A program made the translations under genes and the position numbers. A stretch of DNA of 64,000 nucleotides from an uncultured Clostridia bacterium (GTDB lineage: Bacteria > Bacillota > Clostridia > Oscillospirales > Acutalibacteraceae). Positions 17,401-26,553 of the stretch are shown piece by piece (position 1 is the stretch's first letter; each line of letters starts with the position of its first letter). The stretch lies in NCBI GenBank assembly GCA_947369085.1, contig CANBJR010000009.1:1-64000 (forward strand). The letters are read 5' to 3'. The notes under the pieces are model-generated. The model did no database searches. It saw only the letters and a program-made list of their open reading frames with translations, and was not told the DNA's origin.

Positions 17401-20400
17401 ATTTCATATGCAGAGTGATTATGTGCGCCGAATGTTTTCATTACAGTTACGGACTTATCAGCTGATTTATTTGAAATATTCCATTTCCCCGAATACTCGG
17501 AGTATTCAATTACGATTTTCTTTGATTTATTCTGTTGCCAAATCCATTTTGGTTTATAATCTTCGTGCTGTTCTTTTGGCGTTTTAAAAAGCTCATACAT
17601 AAACTCCTGATAGTATTTTTTATCAATCCAGGTTGCGCCGAGATTAATATCAATATCGCCTGCTTTTAACGGTGGCGGTATTACTGCTTCAAGAGCTGTG
17701 CAGTTTGCAAGATAAAGGTTATTTTCGTTTGCATAATACTGTGCTGTATCCAATTTTGCATAAATATCACCGGACAGATATTCTGATGCAGTTTGATATA
17801 CTATATTATCATCGGTTGATAATTCCGGAACAGGGAATATTTCTCCGCTTTCACGCAAGCTGTTTGCAAGCGTAACCTCATCAATATCTGACAGCTTGCT
17901 CATATACGCAAAGTCAATTATGCCTTTGTCGGCAATAGATACCGCAAGAGCTTCTGTAGCTGTATCCACCCTTTCAATAGTCGGCTTTGGAACATTTACA
18001 CGTTGCGTGAAAATATCAGATTTCTTTATAAGTTGATTTTTGTCGTATTCCTGTTCAAGTGATGCCACAAGTTGATATGCGCCGTCAAAGCCGAGAATAC
18101 TACGATTATAATTGCTGTGGAGCAAGCCGTGCTTTTTATAAAAATCATCATATAAACTTCCAAGCTTATTTTGCAATTCAGTAATTTTGTCGTCTGTATC
18201 TTCAAACTGCTGAATTGCAATAAGCTCACGCAGGGTGTCACGAAGTCCGATAAAATCAGTAATGCGTTTTTCGATTTTTGATGAATATTTTTTATTAAGA
18301 AGTTGAGATGCAGGACTGGTAGTAAGGTTTCCTTCGTTGTCACTTCCATAAAAATAAATCTCATTGCCGCTTTTAAAATAACTCTCTGAACGAATACTGT
18401 CGGGAATTATTACCAATTTTGATTTTTCAGAAATGGGTGATGGCTTATCTACATTTGCAGAATACTTAAATTTAATATTCTCAACGGCTGTCGGCAATAA
18501 TTCAGCCAGTGTTCTTCCATCAGAAAACGGGATACACATTGTATCGTCGTTTCTTCCATATAACTTATTGCCCTCAACAATATCTCCAAATACCATTTCA
18601 GGGTGTTCAATGAAATAATTGTTAATCTTCAGACCGCTTTCGTTTTGTCCGAGATGCACCCAGGAAGGTTCCTTAACAGGAGGTTCAGAACGCTTCTGCA
18701 AGAATATAATGTCAGGAGTAACTTCCGTTCCAGCTGACTTAAATGCATTATTCGGCAGTCTTACAGCTCCGACTAAATCAGCTCTTTCAGATAACAGCTT
18801 TCTAAATGAGCTGTCTTTTTTATCAAGTGTACCCTTTGAAGTGACAAAGGCAACAATACCGCCTTCACGTACTTTATCAAGCGATTTCATAAAGAAATAA
18901 TCGTGAATTTTAAGATTTTGTGAATTGTATTTTCTGTCATTTACGCTGAAATCACCAAAAGGAATGTTGCCGACAGCAACATCAAAGCTGTTATCCTGAA
19001 AATCGGTGTTTTCAAATCCGTCAATTTGAATATTCGCTCGCGGATAGAGCTTTTGAGCAATTTTGCCGGAAAGACTATCCTTTTCTACACCGTATAAATG
19101 AGTGCTATTGCTTAAAGGTTGCGGTAATCTGCCAAAGAAATTGCCTATACCCATTGCAGGCTCAAGAATGTCACCGCCTTTAAATCCTGCGTTTTGCAGG
19201 ACGGCATAAATGCTGTCAATTATAGCATTATCGGTATAAAATGCGTCAAGTACAGAAGCCCTTGCAGAATCATACTCATCATTACTCAACAATTCTTTAA
19301 GTTCAGAGTATTCTTTACTCCATTTTTCATTGTCAGGCTCAAAAGCATTTGCAAGACCGCCCCAACCCGAATACAAAGACAGTTGATGCTGTTCCTGGAA
19401 GGTAGCATTTCTATTTCCAGCTTCGAGCGTTTTAAGCAATCGAATAGCATTGATATTATTACGGAATTTTGTTTTTGCTCCGGTAACGCTGTCACCATCT
19501 GCAATAGTGTAATTTTCACCAAAATTATTTATATCCGAAGCAAGCTCATCAATGCTGTTTATTGATGTATCGTCATTTACTGTAGGTAAATCAAAAATAG
19601 ATATTTGCGGTGCTTCTGATTTGTCCTTCTGCAGAGCGGAAGTATCAGACATTAAAATTTCTTCTTTTCCTTGATTATTTTGCTTTGAATAATAGATAGC
19701 TTTACTTTCTGACTGGAAAGTATCAAATTTTTCTATATCTTTTTCAAGCAATTTAACTATATTTGAATATTGAGAATATTGCTTAAGAAAATCAATAACA
19801 CCACCATCACCGTCACCAATATCTTGCCTAAAAGTGTAGATTGTTCCATTTGGCATATTTATATTGAATTTTGTTTTTGCATAACCTTGATGTATTCCGT
19901 CTATTTCACCTTTTTCAAATGCTTCATATATTCTGTCATAATCATTGCCGTATGTTTCAATCTCTTGCTTTCTTAACTTTACCCATTCATCATCAGCTTG
20001 TTTCATTATACGGTCAAAATCAGGCACAGAGTATGTCTTGCCATCTTCAAATGCAAAATGTTCACTCCATTCGCAAGTAATTGTAGGACGAATATTGTCA
20101 TTTTGTGTTTTGTCGTTGGTTGATCCATTTTCAAGTGAAGTTGTTTTGTTATCATTTTTTGAGGTTGATGTATTTTCATAGTTTTTAGAATTTCTATTGA
20201 TAATCTGATATTTACCATCAACTGAATTAGCAATAACAACAATCTTATCTTCGGGTAGTTCTGATGTATTTGAAAAAGCAAGCTGCGTAAGCTCTTTATC
20301 CCAATAAGCATCAAAGCCATACATTGTAGTCCAATGTCCATTTACATATGGATTAGGTACTTTATTTACATTTGCAATAACATAATATTTATATGGTTCA

Positions 20401-22709
20401 CTATCACCGATTTGAAGAACATCACCAATTTTATACTCAATAGTTGAGTTATTGGTTACAGACTTCTCGACTGTAGGCTCTACAAACCTGTCGATTACAC
20501 CGCAATCAGCTAAAGCAAAGGCAAAGGCAGCCATTTCGCGGTCACTTGAAATAATATCGCCACGGATCTTATTGAACTGACCAACAAAGATTGGATTCTT
20601 TTGAATATACTCGTCACCAACATTAACAGCAAGGTTATATCCTTCTATGGTATCGTTACCCTGTTCATAGAGCGTATCGTAATACTCTGCAAACTTCTCA
20701 TTGATTTCCGCAAGCTGCTTGTTCTGAGCCTTTTCTACATCATCAACGGTGCGGATTGGGTGCTGTTCCTTGAAATTATCAAGAATTTTTTGTTCATCTG
20801 CGGTGAGTAGTGAATGTTCTTTGAAATATGGTATAGCAACATAAAGATAATCACGCCGAATTGCAAGACTTTCTTCATCCTCTTCATACGGATTGTTTTT
20901 TACCATATAAATCTGATAACTTTCTATATGTTCAATGAGAGAGCCGTTACCATTTTCTCTGCCGTCACCAATATCAAAGCGACCTTCGTAGCTGTAATCT
21001 TCACCATTTATAAGAGCTGTTATATTAAAATGAGTTTTGTCATAATAACCAACATTCAACTCCTCAATATCTCGCTCAATATGCTGCTTTTCATCAAGAA
21101 ATTCAAGCAGAGCATTTCCGAGTGCGAAAGGAATTTTTTTATCAGGATAATTTTCATTCATAAAATTGTTCAATAGACCGCTTTCGGTAGAGCCTATTTC
21201 AAGCTCGAGCTTGTCTGGCTGAGCTTGAACCAGTGGTTGTATTTGCTCGATTGGCTCTTCTTTAATATTATCCTGACGAGTTGAATTTATTTTTTCAGGC
21301 TCAACGTTTAAGTCATCAAGTTTAATATTGGCAGACATAGCAATATCTGTTAGATGTTCTCTTACATCATCATTTAGACCTTCTTCGATGTGAGTGTTGC
21401 TGTAAAACTCATTAAGTGTATATCGGAAAAATTCGCTACCTATGTCAACAACTGATTGTTTTCCGACAGATACAAGATAATCGAAAAATTCAGAAGTATT
21501 GTCAGGATACTTTGCTGAAGCTTCACGTAATTGCCCATATGATATATCTGTAATAACAAACTGACCACCCGAATCTGCATCCGGATTGTAATACATATAT
21601 GTAATACGTTCAGTGTCAGGATTCTCGAAAAATAAATCTCTGTCAAGCAGTGTACTGAAATCGGGAACAGCGGAAACAAACTTGCCTTCTTCAATCTGTC
21701 CTTCAATTTCAATTCGTGTCATACCTTTTACTTCTGCAACAATATTAATTAGTTCATCGTATGAGCCTTTTTTATATGCATTAATAAAGTTTTGCATTTC
21801 AGAAAGGGAAAAAGTATAGTCAAGCAATTCAATCACAGATTTGCTAATATCTTCACCAAACATTTCTCTTATCAATTTTTTCTGTTCAGAAGAAAAACCT
21901 TTGTCTTTTGTAAAGCTCTCCGTTAAGTTGTCATTGATAAAATCTTTTTTCATTTCATCGAATTTTGAAGTGTTAGCAAACAAGAAAGAAATGCCGTCTA
22001 ATTCTCTAAAAGTATTTACAAAATTCAGTGATAACATATAAAGCTGATAATCACTAAATTGATTAGTTTCACTGAAAAGACTTTCAAAGGCTGTTAAAAT
22101 ATTTTCGTCTTTTATACGGTCATTAAGAAATTCTATAGATGGAGCTATAGCCTTAAGCTGTTCAGAAGAATAATTGAGCTTGTTGGTTATTTCATCAACA
22201 GCAGAAATCTTTTTATCGTCATTTATTTCAGTTTTTGCAGGATTTCGCTCTTGTTCTATTTCTTGAGATATTTTTTTGAGTTGTTCAGAATTTACTTGTT
22301 CAACTGTAATTGTAGTTGATTTTCCATAAACTCTGCCTGAAAAAGAAATTCCCAGTTCACCAAGTCTTTGCGCTACCTTATATGCAAAATCTGTTTCATA
22401 TTTACGGTAATGCTTTTCTGCAATATCTCTGTACTTTATATCGCCAATAATGTTATTGGTCTGATAGGTCTTATTGTTAGGCTGAATAATTGCCTTAAAA
22501 TCAATGTGTAGCTGATTTACAATATCAACATCAGATTTATTAATAGCTATATAAGCAATATTTTTATGAGTGTATGCACAATAATTAAGTCCCGCTGACT
22601 CAAGAGCTTTCATAATAGTGTGCAAAGAGTTTTCGTCTGCTACAACAACATTTTTATACTTATTCGGAGTGTTGCTGTTCCAGAGTTTATTACCATATAA
22701 TTCTATCAA
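14475..22709 (-). CDS. Giant ICE methylase/SNF2-type helicase
   Basis: 2744 aa. The N-terminal 1100 residues hold several small ICE-type domains (a domain near 760-830 begins YKIGDVLQIGDSEPYKYYV). A class I methylase core follows: DILEPAMGIGNFFG near 1180 and NIPFGDF near 1250 where N6-adenine methylases have NPPY/F. Then comes a helicase: AHTVGAGKT (Walker A, near 1890), DEAH near 2055, and the C-terminal half with MGTGTNVQDR and QRRGRMVRQGN (motif VI, near 2410). Long coiled coils end the protein. This architecture is typical of large clostridial ICE proteins thought to protect or unwind transferred DNA. Start is TTG 22709 with GAGGTGA about 7 nt upstream. NIPF in place of NPPF raises doubt about catalysis by the methylase half. 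Confidence 0.88.
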   Translation of the reverse strand: MIELYGNKLWNSNTPNKYKNVVVADENSLHTIMKALESAGLNYCAYTHKNIAYIAINKSDVDIVNQLHIDFKAIIQPNNKTYQTNNIIGDIKYRDIAEKHYRKYETDFAYKVAQRLGELGISFSGRVYGKSTTITVEQVNSEQLKKISQEIEQERNPAKTEINDDKKISAVDEITNKLNYSSEQLKAIAPSIEFLNDRIKDENILTAFESLFSETNQFSDYQLYMLSLNFVNTFRELDGISFLFANTSKFDEMKKDFINDNLTESFTKDKGFSSEQKKLIREMFGEDISKSVIELLDYTFSLSEMQNFINAYKKGSYDELINIVAEVKGMTRIEIEGQIEEGKFVSAVPDFSTLLDRDLFFENPDTERITYMYYNPDADSGGQFVITDISYGQLREASAKYPDNTSEFFDYLVSVGKQSVVDIGSEFFRYTLNEFYSNTHIEEGLNDDVREHLTDIAMSANIKLDDLNVEPEKINSTRQDNIKEEPIEQIQPLVQAQPDKLELEIGSTESGLLNNFMNENYPDKKIPFALGNALLEFLDEKQHIERDIEELNVGYYDKTHFNITALINGEDYSYEGRFDIGDGRENGNGSLIEHIESYQIYMVKNNPYEEDEESLAIRRDYLYVAIPYFKEHSLLTADEQKILDNFKEQHPIRTVDDVEKAQNKQLAEINEKFAEYYDTLYEQGNDTIEGYNLAVNVGDEYIQKNPIFVGQFNKIRGDIISSDREMAAFAFALADCGVIDRFVEPTVEKSVTNNSTIEYKIGDVLQIGDSEPYKYYVIANVNKVPNPYVNGHWTTMYGFDAYWDKELTQLAFSNTSELPEDKIVVIANSVDGKYQIINRNSKNYENTSTSKNDNKTTSLENGSTNDKTQNDNIRPTITCEWSEHFAFEDGKTYSVPDFDRIMKQADDEWVKLRKQEIETYGNDYDRIYEAFEKGEIDGIHQGYAKTKFNINMPNGTIYTFRQDIGDGDGGVIDFLKQYSQYSNIVKLLEKDIEKFDTFQSESKAIYYSKQNNQGKEEILMSDTSALQKDKSEAPQISIFDLPTVNDDTSINSIDELASDINNFGENYTIADGDSVTGAKTKFRNNINAIRLLKTLEAGNRNATFQEQHQLSLYSGWGGLANAFEPDNEKWSKEYSELKELLSNDEYDSARASVLDAFYTDNAIIDSIYAVLQNAGFKGGDILEPAMGIGNFFGRLPQPLSNSTHLYGVEKDSLSGKIAQKLYPRANIQIDGFENTDFQDNSFDVAVGNIPFGDFSVNDRKYNSQNLKIHDYFFMKSLDKVREGGIVAFVTSKGTLDKKDSSFRKLLSERADLVGAVRLPNNAFKSAGTEVTPDIIFLQKRSEPPVKEPSWVHLGQNESGLKINNYFIEHPEMVFGDIVEGNKLYGRNDDTMCIPFSDGRTLAELLPTAVENIKFKYSANVDKPSPISEKSKLVIIPDSIRSESYFKSGNEIYFYGSDNEGNLTTSPASQLLNKKYSSKIEKRITDFIGLRDTLRELIAIQQFEDTDDKITELQNKLGSLYDDFYKKHGLLHSNYNRSILGFDGAYQLVASLEQEYDKNQLIKKSDIFTQRVNVPKPTIERVDTATEALAVSIADKGIIDFAYMSKLSDIDEVTLANSLRESGEIFPVPELSTDDNIVYQTASEYLSGDIYAKLDTAQYYANENNLYLANCTALEAVIPPPLKAGDIDINLGATWIDKKYYQEFMYELFKTPKEQHEDYKPKWIWQQNKSKKIVIEYSEYSGKWNISNKSADKSVTVMKTFGAHNHSAYEIFEAALNLTEPKVYKYKLDEFGHIVYDKKNNPVRELDVPATQVVQQKANAIRREFKNWIFKDSERRKDIIDTYNRTFNCIKPREYDGSHLTFPGMNSNIELHEHQKNAIAHAIYGGNTLFAHTVGAGKTYEMIATAMECKRLGLCHKSLFAVPNHLTEQVGADFLKLYPQANILVATKDDFKTENRKRLMSKIATGNYDAVIIGHSQLKMLPLSPERQKEIYQEQIQNIIVGIRELKAQDGSNFKVKDMERTKRSLEKQLEKLQSSKKDNSIYFEELGIDKLFIDEAHEFKNLFCTTKLQNVSGISSRASQRATELFAKSRYLDEKTGGKGVVFATGTPISNSVTELHTMMRYLNYDFLSKHNNMQNFDNWVSTFGVQKKEYELAPAGNKFKERTRIAEYSNLPELLSMFKIVADIRTSDTLKLKVPECEMHVIDVEPTELQRNLVDELSDRADEINSGMVDPSVDNMLKITGDGRKLGLDPRLIDPNFEDNPNTKLNVCVNNTFDIYQKTSGKKLTQIIFCDLGVPGKGSINSVDNNEQDDSKSVAEIDSLEETGRFCVYDDIKAKLISKGVPADEIAYIHDAKTEKQKTELFAKVRSGEVRILLGSTSKMGTGTNVQDRIIAMHDLDVPWRPSDLEQRRGRMVRQGNINEKVHLFRYVTKGTFDAYSYQLLEKKQKFISQIMTSKSPARKCSDVDQAALTYSEIKALCTGDERIREKLTLENRLKELNAYKSDYNNTRYELEDEVRTYKEKREQLCNRISNIETDIEKCKSISFDNENKPIFKANIGGVEYTDRSEAAKALVVVVSSAKQEQNRCKNLSIGDIYGFPIEVNLRNSFLSNIEATILGAEHYTVDFGSSKFINLKKIENRILSLPNLLQKMINDLNILDVDYESAKIMLAKPFEFEDELRQKTERLEVVTNELNLKVAQIKNSKVKQNTNYFGKNFILNKKGKNQNNPDTDIQLKSANKKHDVSI

Positions 22710-22764
22710 TTAATATCACCTCGGATAAAATAAAAGACCTGTGCAGGCACAAGTCTTTTAATAT

Positions 22765-24201
22765 TTATAATTCCTGTCCCTTGTTCTTCACCTTGTCATC
22801 GGTGTTGCGCTGTTGCTCATTATGAGCAATTTTATCTGCATTGTTTTTAATCTGTTTACGGGATAACGGGGATTTATTTACTTCTTTGCGCTCCGATTGC
22901 TTAAGCTTTTCATATTCCTGCTCTTTATTGCCATTGTTGATGATACCGTCAATGCTGTTGTAATCATCTTCTACGGACATTTCAGCATTCTTCAGATAAT
23001 TATCCTTATCCTGATTTTGCGATAACTCTTTTTTACTTTCATCAATTGCTCTTGAGCAGGCGTTTACAACAGTTTCAGCCTGATTTTTTGCATTTTGAGG
23101 ATTATTGCTAAGGTCGGCAACAATGTTTTCACAACTCCTGTCAATGACAGAATTTACTTTATCGTCACTCATATTTTTAATGTCATCAAATTTATCCTTA
23201 AGTGCATCGAGCAAAATTAGCTTGTTACGGAGCTTTTCTTTTTTATTTGTCAGTTTATTAATTTGCTTTTGCAACTTAATTTTTTCGGTAGCATAATGAG
23301 TTTTATTATATGAAACGAGAGAGTCTTCGAGTTTGTTCTGAACATTATTGAACTTATCGGTTGTATTTTTTATGGATATACTTCTGAATTCTTCTATGCC
23401 GTTGATAAAGTTTTCACGTCTTCCTTCAGGTGACTTCATTTTGTCAAGAAAAGTATTAATTTTTACGCAAAGGGAAGCTCTGTGCTCATACTTTTCAATT
23501 TTATTCAAATTAGAATAAATCTTGTTTTGGCATTTACACGCTTTATTATGTAAATCGCAAACTTTTTGTCGTTTTTCCTCGGCAAGCAGATTAAATGCCA
23601 AAAATATTGGCTTTGGTATAGCACCCTCAAGAGCCTGCACTAAATCAACAAATTCAGCGGTTCGGTTTTCTTTGTCATTTAGCTTTTGTTTCTTGAGGTT
23701 GAGCTTTTCATTTTTATCCTGAAGCTTTGCGATTTTTAACTCGCATTTATCGTGGATATTGGCTAAAATCGTCACATTTATATTTGGCGTAACAGCATTA
23801 TCATCAGAATAATCATTTTCAGATTTCAGAACATCCTGAACGAAAGAATTTCTCTCGGGTTCATTATCATCTGTTTTCTCGTTACTCTGTGATTGCGCTT
23901 GCTTTTTATCAAGCTTTATATATCTTTTATTTACTTGGTCATAATGCTGTGAATATAGTGATTGACCAGTAACATTTTCTGCAGGGTTTCCATCTTTATC
24001 ATAGAGTAAATATTTGCCGTTTTCTTTTAGTGATGTTAAGATGGTTTTGCCGTCATTAACCTCTTTTATTTCATCTCTTTTCAGCCATAAAAAGCGAACA
24101 TTTTCACCAATTGTGCCGGGAACTCTTGTCTTTATTTCATCGTTGTTTTCATCGTGAATAAGAGATTTATCAATAGTTATTGAGAAGTTTTTTTCAGGCA
24201 T
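22765..24201 (-). CDS. Coiled-coil ICE protein of unknown function
   Basis: 478 aa. A folded N-terminal part (about 1-100; VRFLWLKRDEIKEV, KYLLYDKDGNPAENVTGQ) is followed by a very long charged coiled coil (about 140-340) and a low-complexity acidic/basic tail. No catalytic motif seen. It overlaps the sortase gene by 25 bp and has GGAGGAAAAG before ATG 24201. It is likely a cytoplasmic partner of the helicase encoded next to it. Confidence 0.6.
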   Translation of the reverse strand: MPEKNFSITIDKSLIHDENNDEIKTRVPGTIGENVRFLWLKRDEIKEVNDGKTILTSLKENGKYLLYDKDGNPAENVTGQSLYSQHYDQVNKRYIKLDKKQAQSQSNEKTDDNEPERNSFVQDVLKSENDYSDDNAVTPNINVTILANIHDKCELKIAKLQDKNEKLNLKKQKLNDKENRTAEFVDLVQALEGAIPKPIFLAFNLLAEEKRQKVCDLHNKACKCQNKIYSNLNKIEKYEHRASLCVKINTFLDKMKSPEGRRENFINGIEEFRSISIKNTTDKFNNVQNKLEDSLVSYNKTHYATEKIKLQKQINKLTNKKEKLRNKLILLDALKDKFDDIKNMSDDKVNSVIDRSCENIVADLSNNPQNAKNQAETVVNACSRAIDESKKELSQNQDKDNYLKNAEMSVEDDYNSIDGIINNGNKEQEYEKLKQSERKEVNKSPLSRKQIKNNADKIAHNEQQRNTDDKVKNKGQEL

Positions 24202-25034
24202 TTACTTTTCCTCCTTTCGATAGTAATTATTACTGCCGTTATTACGGTAATTAATGTAATAATTGCTATTAGAATTAATTTAAATAAATTATTGTTTGTA
24301 TTCTTAATATTATTAAGCTTTACTGTATCCAGGGTAGAGGTATCTAACACTCTTTCAGCCGTAACTATCAATCTGTGGCTGTTGATACCATAGGGATAAC
24401 AAGTTATTAAACTTAATAGGTCTTTGCTGTCATCAACAGACAAAAGTGATATATCAGTCGGTTCAACTATATTTTTAGCTGTCACTTTGTAGGTTAGCGT
24501 TTCATCAAGAACGGACACTTTTATAATATCGCCGATTTCAACCTCATTAAGATTGTCAAAAAATACTTGCGTAGGGAATCCCGTATGTGCTGACAATACC
24601 GAATGATTACCGACACCACCAGTAGGAAAAGCCGTATTTGGAATATGTGCAACTCCTTTTTCAAGAACCTTATCGGTGTTACCGTGATATATCGGTAGCT
24701 TTAAATCAATTCTGTCAATCTCTATGTAACCAATTAAGCCATCACCAAAGTTCAGAATATCGTCATAACCATCTATAAGGCTGTCTGTTGAGTAAGAAAA
24801 ACCGTTAATCATCTCACGCAGATTTTTATTGTATTTATCGGCGGCTGAAAAGTAGTCAGCTTTATCAGCCGCCGAAATATTATTGAGAGAGGTTGTATAA
24901 TTATTTATGGTAGCTGCCGAAAAATAATTATTTACTGCATTTGAAACAGTGGGATAAAGCACAAAACATAGTGAAGCAACTATGAAAACTAATCCTGTAA
25001 TTAAGAACGCTTTGTTTTTGCTGCTTTTATTCAA
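24177..25034 (-). CDS. srtC: Class C (pilin-polymerising) sortase
   Basis: 285 aa with an N-terminal membrane helix (about 10-30), a sortase fold and a C-terminal membrane helix (about 248-270) followed by basic residues, the class C topology. Catalytic residues: His150 (SAHTG), Cys212 (ITCYPYG) and Arg221 (SHRLIV). It should polymerise the LPQTG pilin encoded just upstream and perhaps attach the LSETG protein. TTG start at 25034 with AAAGGGG upstream. Third gene of the surface operon. Confidence 0.92.
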   Translation of the reverse strand: MNKSSKNKAFLITGLVFIVASLCFVLYPTVSNAVNNYFSAATINNYTTSLNNISAADKADYFSAADKYNKNLREMINGFSYSTDSLIDGYDDILNFGDGLIGYIEIDRIDLKLPIYHGNTDKVLEKGVAHIPNTAFPTGGVGNHSVLSAHTGFPTQVFFDNLNEVEIGDIIKVSVLDETLTYKVTAKNIVEPTDISLLSVDDSKDLLSLITCYPYGINSHRLIVTAERVLDTSTLDTVKLNNIKNTNNNLFKLILIAIITLITVITAVIITIERRKSKCLKKTSQ

Positions 25035-25059
25035 TGAGCGTTACCCCTTTACTGTTTGA

Positions 25060-26550
25060 TTAATTATGCTTCTTAACTTTGCGAAGAACCAGTACAATAA
25101 ATCCACCAAGAGCAAGAGCTGTTCCGGCAACATAGAACATCATTGTACCCACACCGCCAGTCTGAGGAAGCAAAATCTTTGTATCTTTGACATCAATGCT
25201 TGCTGTACCGTTTTCAGGAGAGTTTGTGACATATGTTCCGTTCACAAGAGTATCTCCGTATGTTACATCAATATCAACAGGAATAACCTTGCCGTAAATG
25301 TTATATCCGGCAGGTGCTTTTGTTTCGACAATATAATATCTGCCTGACTGCAGCTTGATTTCTTCTTTATTAGCATTGTAAAAAGTTACCTTACCGTTTT
25401 CGTCAGATACACCTGTTGCAAGAGAGTTTGTAAGATTTGTACCGTCTGACTCTGTTGCAAATGCACAGAACTCTGCATCGGATAGAGGATTACCGTCTGT
25501 ATCCGTCTTGTTTATTGTCAAAGCAAAGGTATAAACATATACTGTGTTGCCTTCAATTTCAGACTTTACGCCATTTTTATTTGAGTATTCAAGCTTTTCT
25601 TCGGTGTTGGGATTGCCTGCAGTGCCGACAACAGCGTGTTTGTTTAATACTGCACTATATGTAACGGAAGTGTATACAACTTCTGATGTATAAAATTCAT
25701 CATTTTGAAGATATGCATTTGTAAGTGCTACGTTGAATTTTGTATTTTCGCCGTCGCCCTCACTTGTAATGTTTACTGTATATTCGCTCTTGTCAAGGTC
25801 GGTAATTTTTGTTCCGCTTGCGTTTAAGAGAGCAACGTTGAAGCTGTCCTTATCAAGTGTTAGTCCTTTAGACATATTATCATATACAGTGTAAGAGCCG
25901 AGCTTCATTGATGAAGAACCTGCAACTGTTGACTTGATTTCAAAATCAACTGTATCGCCGAGTGAAACGTCTGTGTAATTTTCATTGTTCTTAGTACTGT
26001 TTGTGATTGTTTTATGAGTAACGGGAGTGTCCTCGACTACCTTGTTTGCAAGATTAATTGCAGGAACGCTGTATACCCAATTGTTATTACTGAAATACGG
26101 AAGAGCCACAACGGAGTTTGTAACGGCTTTTACACCGGCAGGATAGTTTGTAGCCTTAATGTAATAAATACCCTGTCCGTAAAGCTTTACAGTAATTGTT
26201 GTTGCTGTTGCAGATGAAGTCCATATCTGCTGTACAGGCGCCGTATTTGGCATAGTTTCAATATTATCAAGCTTTGAAAGTATGCTTTTTGTATCTCCAC
26301 CCATAATTTCATCGCTGATTTCAGGTACAAATGATGTATACTTTGTTTCATAAGGGGTTGAACTCATACTTTCAAGCTTTGCGACCTTATAAACAGTAAA
26401 AGTGTATCCCGGTTTGGAACAGTTAAGGGTCACTGACACTGCTTTGCTTTCATCAAGCAGAGTGGCCGCTGAAGCAAATGGGATTGCAGTTAAGATTAAC
26501 ATCATAACTACAATTATTGATGTTGTTACTTTTGTGAATTTACTTTTCAT
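25060..26550 (-). CDS. LPXTG major pilin with isopeptide-forming domains
   Basis: 496 aa: signal peptide (about 1-28, ending ASA), fimbrial domains with isopeptide-type patterns, a Cna-B-like domain near 345-450 containing the E-box YYIVETKAPAGYN, then LPQTGG (about 462-467), a membrane helix and a RKVKKHN tail. Expected to be the sortase C substrate forming the pilus shaft on the recipient or donor surface. AAAGGA before ATG 26550. Confidence 0.9.
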   Translation of the reverse strand: MKSKFTKVTTSIIVVMMLILTAIPFASAATLLDESKAVSVTLNCSKPGYTFTVYKVAKLESMSSTPYETKYTSFVPEISDEIMGGDTKSILSKLDNIETMPNTAPVQQIWTSSATATTITVKLYGQGIYYIKATNYPAGVKAVTNSVVALPYFSNNNWVYSVPAINLANKVVEDTPVTHKTITNSTKNNENYTDVSLGDTVDFEIKSTVAGSSSMKLGSYTVYDNMSKGLTLDKDSFNVALLNASGTKITDLDKSEYTVNITSEGDGENTKFNVALTNAYLQNDEFYTSEVVYTSVTYSAVLNKHAVVGTAGNPNTEEKLEYSNKNGVKSEIEGNTVYVYTFALTINKTDTDGNPLSDAEFCAFATESDGTNLTNSLATGVSDENGKVTFYNANKEEIKLQSGRYYIVETKAPAGYNIYGKVIPVDIDVTYGDTLVNGTYVTNSPENGTASIDVKDTKILLPQTGGVGTMMFYVAGTALALGGFIVLVLRKVKKHN

Positions 26551-26553
26551 AGA

